From Candidatus Saccharimonadota bacterium (lineage in GTDB: Bacteria > Patescibacteriota > Saccharimonadia > Saccharimonadales > 2-12-FULL-41-12): 49,717 nucleotides of DNA. Of this stretch, positions 32,800-39,752 are shown piece by piece. A program made the translations under genes and the position numbers. The stretch is taken from positions 1-49,717 of the forward strand of contig JACRNE010000021.1 in NCBI GenBank assembly GCA_016219345.1. The letters are read 5' to 3'. The notes beneath the pieces were generated by a model that ran no database searches, was not told the origin of the DNA, and saw nothing but the letters and a program-made list of their open reading frames with translations. The first letter of the stretch is position 1, and each line of letters begins with the position of its first letter.

Positions 32800-32841
32800 C
32801 TAGTCGGTTGGTACCACCACGAGTAGAATTTGTTTGCTCAT
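32800..32841 (-). CDS. Branched-chain attenuator leader peptide (13 aa)
   Basis: Reads MSKQILLVVVPTD. Six of 13 codons are Ile, Leu or Val in one block. GCGGG just after the stop (32794-32798) can pair with CCCGC in the 5' arm of the terminator, providing the antiterminator. The ATG lies 7 nt after the -10 box, so the leader mRNA is probably leaderless. Its first four residues equal those of the Ile leader at 33387, suggesting common origin. Confidence 0.85.
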   Translation of the reverse strand: MSKQILLVVVPTD

Positions 32842-32848
32842 AAAACTC

Positions 32849-32876
32849 ACTTTACTCCTATATTTCTAGTTGTCAA
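32849..32876 (-). promoter_or_regulatory. Promoter of the Ile/Leu/Val leader
   Basis: TTGACA (32871-32876), a 16-nt spacer and TAAAGT (32849-32854) on the minus strand. The -35 box overlaps the 3' end of the preceding 151-aa gene. Confidence 0.65.
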
Positions 32877-33321
32877 CACTATTTTCTAAGCGCTCTTGGA
32901 TCTCTGAAAACCACTTAAAAAACTCATCCATTCCCTCAGCTTCTTCCATAATCGCATAACCTCTCTGCAGATATCCATCAATAACATCCTCCGCTGTTTC
33001 GTTGACTCTAAGAGGTGGATAGTCTACTGCTAGTTTAGGGTTGAATAATCCAAAATTTGCCCTGTTGGGCTTAAGCCGAAAGCCCTCATCCCATATACCC
33101 ACAGCAAATGCTAAAGATGCATGAACTTCCTCTAAGTCATCGGCCTCAAACATTGCTTTTATCAAGCCATGAACTTCGTTTCTACGACCGCTATGAGGCC
33201 CATTATTAAAATGAAATAACGACACAGATTCCGCGAAAGCATCGGCTAGTCTCTCTTCAGGAATAAAGGCTACTTTGTCGTGGGCTAGAGTTTGGGGGGC
33301 TTCCATAAGCTCGGGACACAT
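32866..33321 (-). CDS. Orphan 151-aa protein under an isoleucine leader
   Basis: No family recognised. Acidic and mostly helical by composition: LADAFAESVSLFHFNNGPHS, RNEVHGLIKAMFEADDLEE, a GIWDEGFRLKPNRANFGLF stretch, DYPPLRVNETAEDVIDGYL and a C-terminal amphipathic helix (MDEFFKWFSEIQERLENSV). No membrane segment. AGGAGAAGAG precedes the ATG. The leader upstream is almost a poly-isoleucine peptide, so the protein should be made when isoleucine is scarce. It sits between leuA and the 104-aa gene, each with its own leader. Confidence 0.78.
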   Translation of the reverse strand: MCPELMEAPQTLAHDKVAFIPEERLADAFAESVSLFHFNNGPHSGRRNEVHGLIKAMFEADDLEEVHASLAFAVGIWDEGFRLKPNRANFGLFNPKLAVDYPPLRVNETAEDVIDGYLQRGYAIMEEAEGMDEFFKWFSEIQERLENSVDN

Positions 33322-33337
33322 TCTCTTCTCCTTAAAT

Positions 33338-33361
33338 TAAAAACTCCCGCTGGTGCGGGAG
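33338..33361 (-). terminator. Attenuator terminator before the 151-aa gene
   Basis: CTCCCGC and GCGGGAG form a 7-bp stem with a 4-nt loop (33344-33361), followed on the minus strand by T5 and AATTTAA. Nearly the same stem is used before the 104-aa gene. Confidence 0.88.
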
Positions 33362-33386
33362 CTTGGTTTTCTAACAATATAGCAAA

Positions 33387-33440
33387 CTACCCGCTGGTCG
33401 GGGATATGATGATGCTAATAATAATCATCTGTTTGCTCAT
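33387..33440 (-). CDS. Isoleucine attenuator leader peptide (17 aa)
   Basis: Reads MSKQMIIISIIISPTSG, with six Ile in eight residues. The last sense codons and stop contain ACCAGCGGG (from 33390), which repeats the loop and 3' arm of the terminator and can pair with CCCGC of its 5' arm. Stalling at the Ile codons leaves this segment free; a ribosome at the stop hides it. The ATG is 7 nt after the -10 box, so it is probably leaderless. Confidence 0.88.
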   Translation of the reverse strand: MSKQMIIISIIISPTSG

Positions 33441-33447
33441 GGCTAGT

Positions 33448-33476
33448 ATTCTCCCATTCTGGATATTTATTGTCAA
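33448..33476 (-). promoter_or_regulatory. Promoter of the isoleucine leader
   Basis: TTGACA (33471-33476), a 17-nt spacer and GAGAAT (33448-33453) on the minus strand, starting next to the stop of leuA. Confidence 0.65.
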
Positions 33477-33482
33477 ATTAGT

Positions 33483-35252
33483 CTAAACTGCCTTGAGAGT
33501 TTTTCTATCTTTTGTGCGCTGTATAAGATTAATTGCCTTCATATAGGCGTTTACCGTAGCGCTATCCACGCCCTCCCCTTCTGCATAAGCTGTAAAGCTA
33601 TATCCATTTTGAGTCACTCTGACTAATGCCCCGGCTCTAGAGTCAGAACCTGATTCTAATGGCAAGAACTTTATCCCTTCACCAATATCACCGTCAAAGT
33701 TGAGAGCTTGATTGACGGCTTTGACAAAAGCATCAATCTGGCCATTAGATCCTCCTATATATTCTCCAGGAAATGCCTGAGAATTTGAAACAACAGAGAC
33801 TCTAGCAGATGATGATCCATCAACAGTCGAGCATTCTTGATGAGCTAGCTCAAATTGATCTGATTGTTCACCTATTGCAAATTCTTCAAGTTCTATATCA
33901 GAAATGCTTCGTTCTAAACCCTTTGTCCTTGTGTTTGAATCAACTGTTATTGACTCGATATCACTAAGTCCTGGATTTATGCCTAGGTTTCTTAATCTTG
34001 ATATAACTTCATCGGATGTTATGACAGATTCTTTTTTGTAAATTTCTGTTTCACCGAGATTATTGCGCCCATTTTTTCCCTGGTATTCTCCATCTTCGAT
34101 CCTTGCCGCACTGGAATGACCGAACCACATTGGATTTACGGCTGCATAAGTAGCTGCTCCGCCCTTTAAGATAGCGTCCGCATGGACACCCGATCTATGA
34201 GCTATAGTGTCATCGCCCACTACAGCTGCATTTGGATCAAGTTCTATCCCTGCCTTCGCGCAAATGAACTCTACGGTTTGCTTTAATCTCCTGCTGTCTA
34301 CGCCTAAATCTATATCTGCTGCAAACTCGCTTCTATCAGTCAAAAAATTTCTTACCAGAGGGGCTAAGTTTGTATTGCCGTTTCTTTCGCCCAAGTTATG
34401 TCCGGATGTAACTTCTGCTTGAAATGTTGGTATACCCTGACTTAAACCTAGCCGAGATGACGCATTTATAACGGCATGGGCTGATGCGATCGTATTCTGA
34501 ACAGCTCTTTCTCCGTCGTTATGATTGTGGCTAGATATGATGACTTCATTTGCCCTGCCCTCTTGAATGACCCACTCTGTTACTTTCTCAAATATTTTAT
34601 ACATTCTGGTTGGGCTGGCTGCACCTAGAGTATCCGGTATGTTGATTACGTCGATCCTAGCTTCGTCATCACTTACAGCGGCACGGACGAATCTTTCCAG
34701 AACGCCAATATCACTAGTCGATGCCGCTTCGCACGAGAATTCAATTCTTGTGGCCGGTCCGCCTATCTTTCTCGCGTGTCGGATTGCTTCAATTGCCATG
34801 TCGAGTATTTGCTCTTGATCCATGCGGGGGTGTTTGGCGCGCATATGTTCTTCAGACGTGGCAACGAAGGTGTGTATACCTGGACGTTTAGCCCCTTGGA
34901 CTGCGGCAAAAGTCCTGTTAATTTCTGATATATCTGCCCTTGCTAGACCTGTTATAACGGGCGTCCATAGTTTTGGTTTTAACTCGACTAACTCTCCGTC
35001 AACTATTGAAGTTGGCGTTATTAGGTATTCCTGTTGCCCTACGGTCTCGGCTACTTCAGCTACACGTGCATCATCGTTCATACTAGCCGGGAAGCCTGCT
35101 TCGATTGTGTCTACGCCTTGCCTTGCAACCATATCAGCTATTTCTACCTTTGCACCTTTGGGAAATTGGTTGGCCTCGGGCAATGACTGAGCACCATCCC
35201 TGCAGGTAGTGTCAAAGATCTCTACTCGCATTGTCTCTAATGGATTATTCAT
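33483..35252 (-). CDS. leuA: 2-isopropylmalate synthase (LeuA-like) with C-terminal regulatory domain
   Basis: Condenses acetyl-CoA with 2-oxoisovalerate, the committed step to leucine. The 589 aa have the DRE-TIM barrel: FDTTCRDGAQSLP, DTIEAGFPASMNDDA, RIEFSCEAASTSD, INIPDTLGAASP, SSHNHNDGERAVQNT (metal His pair), HRSGVHADAILKG. The C-terminal LeuA allosteric region ends with ALVRVTQNGYSFTAYAEGEG and a helix. An insertion of about 50 residues precedes that region. The first motif is DTTCRDG rather than the usual DTTLRDG. Homocitrate or citramalate synthase is possible, but the leucine-rich leader peptide supports LeuA. SD GAGGAG. leuB and leuCD are not present. Confidence 0.9.
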   Translation of the reverse strand: MNNPLETMRVEIFDTTCRDGAQSLPEANQFPKGAKVEIADMVARQGVDTIEAGFPASMNDDARVAEVAETVGQQEYLITPTSIVDGELVELKPKLWTPVITGLARADISEINRTFAAVQGAKRPGIHTFVATSEEHMRAKHPRMDQEQILDMAIEAIRHARKIGGPATRIEFSCEAASTSDIGVLERFVRAAVSDDEARIDVINIPDTLGAASPTRMYKIFEKVTEWVIQEGRANEVIISSHNHNDGERAVQNTIASAHAVINASSRLGLSQGIPTFQAEVTSGHNLGERNGNTNLAPLVRNFLTDRSEFAADIDLGVDSRRLKQTVEFICAKAGIELDPNAAVVGDDTIAHRSGVHADAILKGGAATYAAVNPMWFGHSSAARIEDGEYQGKNGRNNLGETEIYKKESVITSDEVISRLRNLGINPGLSDIESITVDSNTRTKGLERSISDIELEEFAIGEQSDQFELAHQECSTVDGSSSARVSVVSNSQAFPGEYIGGSNGQIDAFVKAVNQALNFDGDIGEGIKFLPLESGSDSRAGALVRVTQNGYSFTAYAEGEGVDSATVNAYMKAINLIQRTKDRKTLKAV

Positions 35253-35268
35253 TTTTCTCCTCTAAAAT

Positions 35269-35293
35269 TAAAAATCAGGCTGCTTGGCCTGAT
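35269..35293 (-). terminator. Attenuator terminator of leuA
   Basis: ATCAGGC (35287-35293) pairs with GCCTGAT (35274-35280) on the minus strand, with a 6-nt loop and a following T run and AATTTT. Confidence 0.85.
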
Positions 35294-35326
35294 TATCGTT
35301 GGCTGTACTAGCGGCGCGTATTGCGC

Positions 35327-35404
35327 TCAGGCTTCAGCAATGTTGAAGCACAGCCCGTTTAGGCTGAGAAGGAGTAGATCCAATTGCTTCTTAACTAAAA
35401 CCAT
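35327..35404 (-). CDS. Leucine attenuator leader peptide (25 aa)
   Basis: Begins MVLVKKQLDLLLLSLNGLC. Leucine occupies four consecutive codons (10-13) and eight codons overall. GCCTGA, formed by the last sense codon and the stop (35327-35332), is complementary to TCAGGC of the terminator 5' arm and makes the antiterminator. This is the layout expected for ribosome-mediated leucine attenuation. The ATG overlaps the region just after the stop of the HAD phosphatase gene. Confidence 0.88.
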   Translation of the reverse strand: MVLVKKQLDLLLLSLNGLCFNIAEA

Positions 35405-35405
35405 A

Positions 35406-36137
35406 TCAAAGCAAATGATAGTTATTTTCACCATTTTTGTCAAATTTGCCGAGTTCATAAACGACGTTTTTGCGTTCAACTACTATTTTCCATCCGTGTT
35501 CTTTTGCTTTTGCAAGCAATTTTTCTGTTGGGTTGAATGCTATTGGGTTTTGGACTAGCTCTAGCATTGGGATGTCACCTTCACTATCACCTACTCCGTA
35601 GCTATCTTCTAGTGATAGGTCATGTTCTTCAATTAGCTTGTTTAAGACTACATCTTTTTCTGTGGCTGGCAATTGGTACTTTCCAGTAAATTTCCCGTCA
35701 ATAATCTCGTATTTCGTGCCTACCCAGTCGTCAAACCCATAGTGCTTAGCTACAAGCTCAACTGCTTCTCTATGAGATCCAGAAATTGCTATTAGGAAAT
35801 AGCCTTTTTCTTTTAGCTCTTTCACTAAATCTCTAGTGTAGACATAAACTTGCTGTTTGTGCTCCTGATAGACTTCGTTTATTGCCTGATCTAGCTGAGT
35901 TTGCGGCAGGCTCGGCAGGGATAGATTGTAGCAATTTACTAGCTCCCTCTCGTAGTCTTTAAAGGCATCTTGGGATTCGCGGATTTTCCATTTATGGCGG
36001 GCTAATCTAACTTTTTCATAAGACTCGCCATCAACTAAATTATTCTGAGCTAAATTATCGACGATGGCGTGGTATAGCTGCCAGCGAATCAATGTTCCAT
36101 CAAAATCAAAAACCGCAAATTTTCTATTCATACACAA
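35406..36137 (-). CDS. HAD-family phosphatase, SerB-like
   Basis: Phosphoserine-phosphatase-type HAD hydrolase of 243 aa. Motif I FAVFDFDGTLIRW (nucleophile and acid Asp), motif II LIAISGSHREAV (Ser), motif III KDVVLNKLIEE (Lys), motif IV GVGDSEGDIPMLE (metal Asp pair), then NPIAFNPTEKL. The helical cap lies at about residues 20-110. The serine genes serC and serA at 38.6-40.8 kb lack a linked phosphatase, so this is a candidate for the last step of serine synthesis. Related HAD enzymes act on other phosphomonoesters. It is upstream of leuA and overlaps its leader promoter. Confidence 0.85.
   Translation of the reverse strand: MCMNRKFAVFDFDGTLIRWQLYHAIVDNLAQNNLVDGESYEKVRLARHKWKIRESQDAFKDYERELVNCYNLSLPSLPQTQLDQAINEVYQEHKQQVYVYTRDLVKELKEKGYFLIAISGSHREAVELVAKHYGFDDWVGTKYEIIDGKFTGKYQLPATEKDVVLNKLIEEHDLSLEDSYGVGDSEGDIPMLELVQNPIAFNPTEKLLAKAKEHGWKIVVERKNVVYELGKFDKNGENNYHLL
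35415..35443 (-). promoter_or_regulatory. Promoter of the leuA leader
   Basis: TTGACA (35438-35443), a 17-nt spacer and TATCAT (35415-35420) on the minus strand, inside the 3' end of the HAD phosphatase gene. It predicts a 5' UTR of only about 3 nt before the leader ATG. Confidence 0.72.
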
Positions 36138-36204
36138 AGTATACCAGCCGTAAGTTTTACAAGTATAGAAAGTTATTATATTATATGAACAATCAAGGAG
36201 TGCC

Positions 36205-37032
36205 GTGAATAGTAAAAGTAGCGAAGTGGGTGGTTTCGAGAGCTATGGATCGAGGCCGGTGTCATTGCCCGATGCAGCTGCAATTGTGAATGACTTTCAC
36301 CAGGAGACTTTTAGATTAATGACTCCTGACCAAATTGAACATTCCGCTATCAACGGAGCTAAATTGATGGCACAGGTATTTGGGCTCAACGAGACATCCG
36401 TATATGAAAATTTAAAAAAAGACTTTTGCGCTATAACTGCAGGCTACAATGGTGAACCCGATGTTCTTATTACGGCTATACCCGGCTTAGTATTGGGCGA
36501 AGAAGGAGGCGACTGGATCTCTCCAAGTCAGCTTATAGAGGCGCGCAACAATGCTTTATCATCGAACGGTTTACCTACAATGGGCGTTGTTAAGGAGGTG
36601 TATTTGGAGGGTAGGTCCGCTGATTGGTGGAACAAAACCACTCCAGATCATGCTGCATCCAAAATTGGCCAGGCAGGCCTCCAAGGATTAGTTGTATTCA
36701 ATGAGTTAAAAGGTACAGGCATGGGGTGGGAATGTCAGCAGTCAGAACTGGCCTATATATCTAAGGCTGCATCAAACGATGTTGTTGCGATTGGAGGTCT
36801 ATCTATTGCTAATTGGAACGTCTGGGATCAGCTTGCAGTTGCCAATGGATATGATAGGCAAGATAGTCTCACATGTAGATTTGTTCAGCATGAACGGGAT
36901 GTTATAGGCTTTGGGGGGCCTCACGGACCGGGCGCGGTTGTCAGGGACGGAAGGGCTATTTTAAGTAAATCGATACGCCGCCCCTTCCCAAGGGGTGGGT
37001 TCCGTATTGCCGCCGGCAAAGTAAAAGCTTAA
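36205..37032 (+). CDS. Orphan 275-aa protein
   Basis: Starts at GTG 36205 behind AAGGAG, with TATTATATTATATG upstream as a promoter-like region. No family recognised. Composition is that of a soluble folded protein: SLPDAAAIVNDFHQETFRLM, GAKLMAQVFGLNETSVYEN, VLITAIPGLVLGEEGGDW, LQGLVVFNELKGTGMGWECQ, VVAIGGLSIANWNVWDQL. The end is basic and Gly-rich (RRPFPRGGFRIAAGKVKA). The stop shares TTAA with that of xthA. Confidence 0.72.
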   Translation: MNSKSSEVGGFESYGSRPVSLPDAAAIVNDFHQETFRLMTPDQIEHSAINGAKLMAQVFGLNETSVYENLKKDFCAITAGYNGEPDVLITAIPGLVLGEEGGDWISPSQLIEARNNALSSNGLPTMGVVKEVYLEGRSADWWNKTTPDHAASKIGQAGLQGLVVFNELKGTGMGWECQQSELAYISKAASNDVVAIGGLSIANWNVWDQLAVANGYDRQDSLTCRFVQHERDVIGFGGPHGPGAVVRDGRAILSKSIRRPFPRGGFRIAAGKVKA

Positions 37033-37832
37033 ATTTCTAGCTCGATGCTGACTGGGCAGTGGTCTGAACCCATAACTTCTGGGTGGATTTCTGCCGATTT
37101 GATCTTATCTGCAATTTTAGGGCTGGCAAGCCAGTAATCTATGCGCCAACCTACGTTGTTGGCCCGGGCATTGGCCCAATGTGTCCACCAGGTATAGGCA
37201 TCAGCCCTGTCTGGATAAAATTTTCTAAAGGTGTCTACATATCCTGCACTTACAATATTTTCAAAGCCTTCCCTCTCTTCATTAGTAAAGCCATGTTTAC
37301 CGACGTTTTCTTTAGGGCGTGCTAGATCTATTTCCTTGTGGGCTACGTTGAGGTCACCGGAAAATATTACGGGTTTTGTTTTTTCTAACTCGCAGACATA
37401 TTCTAAAAATGCTGGGTCCCAGGCCTTGTGCCGAAGTTCTAGCCTGCCTAAATCGCCTTTGGAATTGGGCGTATAAACTGTAACGATCCAAAAATTATCG
37501 AATTCTGCAGCCAGTACTCTGCCCTCTTGGTTAGTTTTGCCAAAGCCGTCGTCAAGGTGGTATTTCTTAGCTATATCTTCCGGAAAATTATTGATTACTT
37601 TAAGTGGTTTTATCTTTGTGAAAATTGCTGTGCCGGAGTAGCCTTTACGCTCGGCTGAATTCCAATACTCTTCGTACTGTGGCAAATCGATTTCGGCTTG
37701 GCCTTGCTGAGCTTTTGTCTCCTGTAGGCACAAAATATCTGGATCGTGTTTTGCAATAAAGTCCTGGAATGCGCCTTTGTTTATAACTGCCCTAATGCCA
37801 TTTACGTTCCAGCTATATATTTTTAGTGACAT
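37029..37832 (-). CDS. xthA: Exodeoxyribonuclease III (AP endonuclease)
   Basis: Base-excision repair enzyme that cuts 5' to abasic sites. The 267 aa show YSWNVNGIRA (Asn metal contact), ILCLQETKAQ (metal Glu), YSGTAIFTK, FWIVTVYTPNS with the Tyr, the SGDLNVAH pair (Asp, Asn), YTWWTHWANARANNVGWRIDY and the final GSDHCPVSIEL with catalytic Asp-His. All catalytic positions look intact. It is divergent from pyrH. Confidence 0.96.
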   Translation of the reverse strand: MSLKIYSWNVNGIRAVINKGAFQDFIAKHDPDILCLQETKAQQGQAEIDLPQYEEYWNSAERKGYSGTAIFTKIKPLKVINNFPEDIAKKYHLDDGFGKTNQEGRVLAAEFDNFWIVTVYTPNSKGDLGRLELRHKAWDPAFLEYVCELEKTKPVIFSGDLNVAHKEIDLARPKENVGKHGFTNEEREGFENIVSAGYVDTFRKFYPDRADAYTWWTHWANARANNVGWRIDYWLASPKIADKIKSAEIHPEVMGSDHCPVSIELEI

Positions 37833-37842
37833 ATATCAAATA

Positions 37843-37870
37843 TTGTATCACTGGGTTTTAATGTTAGAAT
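37843..37870 (+). promoter_or_regulatory. pyrH promoter giving a leaderless transcript
   Basis: TTGTAT (37843-37848), a 16-nt spacer and TAGAAT (37865-37870). The predicted start falls at the GTG of pyrH, 8 nt downstream. Confidence 0.6.
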
Positions 37871-37878
37871 ATCTGCTA

Positions 37879-38592
37879 GTGGCAAATTCTTATAAAAGAG
37901 TATTACTTAAAATCTCTGGCGAGCAACTAGCTGGCAAATATGACAGCGGCTTTGATAATGAGCACGCGGTGTGGTTGGCCAAAGAAGTTAAGAAAGTTGC
38001 TGAAGAAGGTGTTCAGGTCGTCATCATGGTTGGTGGCGGTAATATGGTGCGTGGTGCCCAGATTGCCGGTAGCGGCATACAGCGTGTAACTGCTGACCAC
38101 ATGGGTATGCTGGCGACTCTTATTAATGCGCTGGCTCTAACTGATGTATTTGAAAGTGAAGGTATAAAAACTAGATGTCTTAGCAATATTTTTGCTGATC
38201 AGGTAGCGGAAAAGTTTGTTCATCGTTTAGCTAATAAACATCTACAGAAAGGCCGTGTATGCATCCTCGCTGGCGGGACCGGACGACCTTATGTGACTAC
38301 TGATACGGCAGCGGTTAACCTAGCACTAGAGCTTGGTTGCGACATAGTTCTTAAGGCAACTAAGGTTGATGGAGTATATGACAAAGATCCGACGAAAAAT
38401 CCCGATGCTAAAAAATACGAAACACTAAGTTATCAACAAGCCCTTGAAAATCCTGCAATAAAGATCATGGATAAAGCAGCCCTAGGTCTTGCTATGGAGC
38501 ATGACATATCAATTTTGATATTTGATGCACTAAAGCAAGGCAATATCCAATCAGCCATTGAAGGCGAAGCTGTCGGAACTAGAATCAGCTAG
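37879..38592 (+). CDS. pyrH: UMP kinase
   Basis: Phosphorylates UMP to UDP for pyrimidine nucleotide supply. Start chosen at GTG 37879, giving 237 aa (MANSYKRVLLKISGEQLAG), the usual size; an upstream ATG at 37861 overlaps the -10 box. Motifs: VVIMVGGGNMVRGAQ, ADHMGMLATLINALAL, ILAGGTGRPYVTTDTAA, VLKATKVDGVYDKDP, IKIMDKAALGLAMEHD, IEGEAVGTRIS. It is an amino-acid-kinase-fold hexamer regulated allosterically in other bacteria. The stop shares CTAG with serA. Confidence 0.96.
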   Translation: MANSYKRVLLKISGEQLAGKYDSGFDNEHAVWLAKEVKKVAEEGVQVVIMVGGGNMVRGAQIAGSGIQRVTADHMGMLATLINALALTDVFESEGIKTRCLSNIFADQVAEKFVHRLANKHLQKGRVCILAGGTGRPYVTTDTAAVNLALELGCDIVLKATKVDGVYDKDPTKNPDAKKYETLSYQQALENPAIKIMDKAALGLAMEHDISILIFDALKQGNIQSAIEGEAVGTRIS

Positions 38593-39752
38593 ATAGTACG
38601 TAGTTTTAGAAGTTCGGGGATGGACTGAAGTTTTTTCTCAACCATTTCGGGGACGCCATTAGGCTCTATATCAATTATTGAGTAGGCTACATCTCCACGG
38701 CTTTTGTTTAAAAGCTCTACAATGTTTATTCCAGCATCGCTAAAGATGCTTGTAATACTAGCCACTACGCCAGGCTTGTTTTTGTGAGCCAGCGTTACTC
38801 GCTTACTCCCCTTTCTAGCTAGGACTGCGCTAGGGAAATTAACGGAATATTGAATATTTCCATTTTCTAAATAATCTTGAAGTTGCTCGGCCACCATAAT
38901 GGCGCAATTATCCTCTGCTTCGGCCGTACTAGCTCCCAGATGTGGCAGGCTGACAACGCCCGGCTGGTTAAGTGTTATTGGGTTTGGAAAGTCTGTTATA
39001 TAATTTCTTACTTTATTTTCCGCTAAGGTTTTAACTAGCTGCTTTTCATCAACAATCTCGTCCCTAGAAAAATTTATTAAACTAGCAGATTTTCTCATCT
39101 TTCCAATAAGCTCAGAGCTAATCAAATGTTTTGTTTGTTCAAGCAGTGGCACATGAATGGTTATAAAATCACTTTCTTTTACAAGTTGCTCAAGATCTTC
39201 TACGCGCTGTACGGCCGCGGATAGCTGCCAAGCATTTTGAATAGTCATGGCTGGGTCATAGCCTAAGACCTTCATGCCTAGGTCTACTCCACTGTTAGCT
39301 ACGCGGTAACCAATAGAACCAAGGCCTATTACGCCGAGTGTTTTACCGGAAAGCTCACTGCCGGCAAATTGTTTTTTACCTGCTTCAACCTGCTCCTTTA
39401 ACTTATCGCCTTTCAAATCCTCGGTATATTTAATAGCTCCGGCAATATTTCGGGCGCTGATTAATAACCCTGCTAGTACTAATTCTTTAACGGAGTTTGC
39501 ATTAGCGCCAGGAGCATTAAATACAATTACGCCGCGTTCAGTTAGATCAGTGATTGGAATGTTATTCACACCGGCTCCGGCACGTCCTACGGCTAGTACG
39601 CTATCACTGATTTTTTCATCATGGAGATTTTGAGATCGAAGCATTATAGCATCTGCATCATCGACCGAATCTGAAATTTGATATGCATCACTAAATTTGT
39701 CCAGGCCAACCTGAGCTATTTTGTTGTATGTGCGAATTTTAAATTTAGCCAT
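38589..39752 (-). CDS. serA: D-3-phosphoglycerate dehydrogenase
   Basis: First step of serine synthesis. The 387 aa have a substrate domain (VGRAGAGVNNIPI), a Rossmann domain with LGVIGLGSIGYRVA, the catalytic Arg in INFSRDEIVDE, Glu in the same loop region, and the His of VSLPHLGASTAEAEDNC. A C-terminal ACT domain (RVTLAHKNKPGVVASITSIF) is the serine feedback site in the family. The Arg motif is SRDEIVDE instead of the common ARGGIVDE. serC overlaps its start by 8 bp, so the two are coupled. Confidence 0.95.
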   Translation of the reverse strand: MAKFKIRTYNKIAQVGLDKFSDAYQISDSVDDADAIMLRSQNLHDEKISDSVLAVGRAGAGVNNIPITDLTERGVIVFNAPGANANSVKELVLAGLLISARNIAGAIKYTEDLKGDKLKEQVEAGKKQFAGSELSGKTLGVIGLGSIGYRVANSGVDLGMKVLGYDPAMTIQNAWQLSAAVQRVEDLEQLVKESDFITIHVPLLEQTKHLISSELIGKMRKSASLINFSRDEIVDEKQLVKTLAENKVRNYITDFPNPITLNQPGVVSLPHLGASTAEAEDNCAIMVAEQLQDYLENGNIQYSVNFPSAVLARKGSKRVTLAHKNKPGVVASITSIFSDAGINIVELLNKSRGDVAYSIIDIEPNGVPEMVEKKLQSIPELLKLRTI

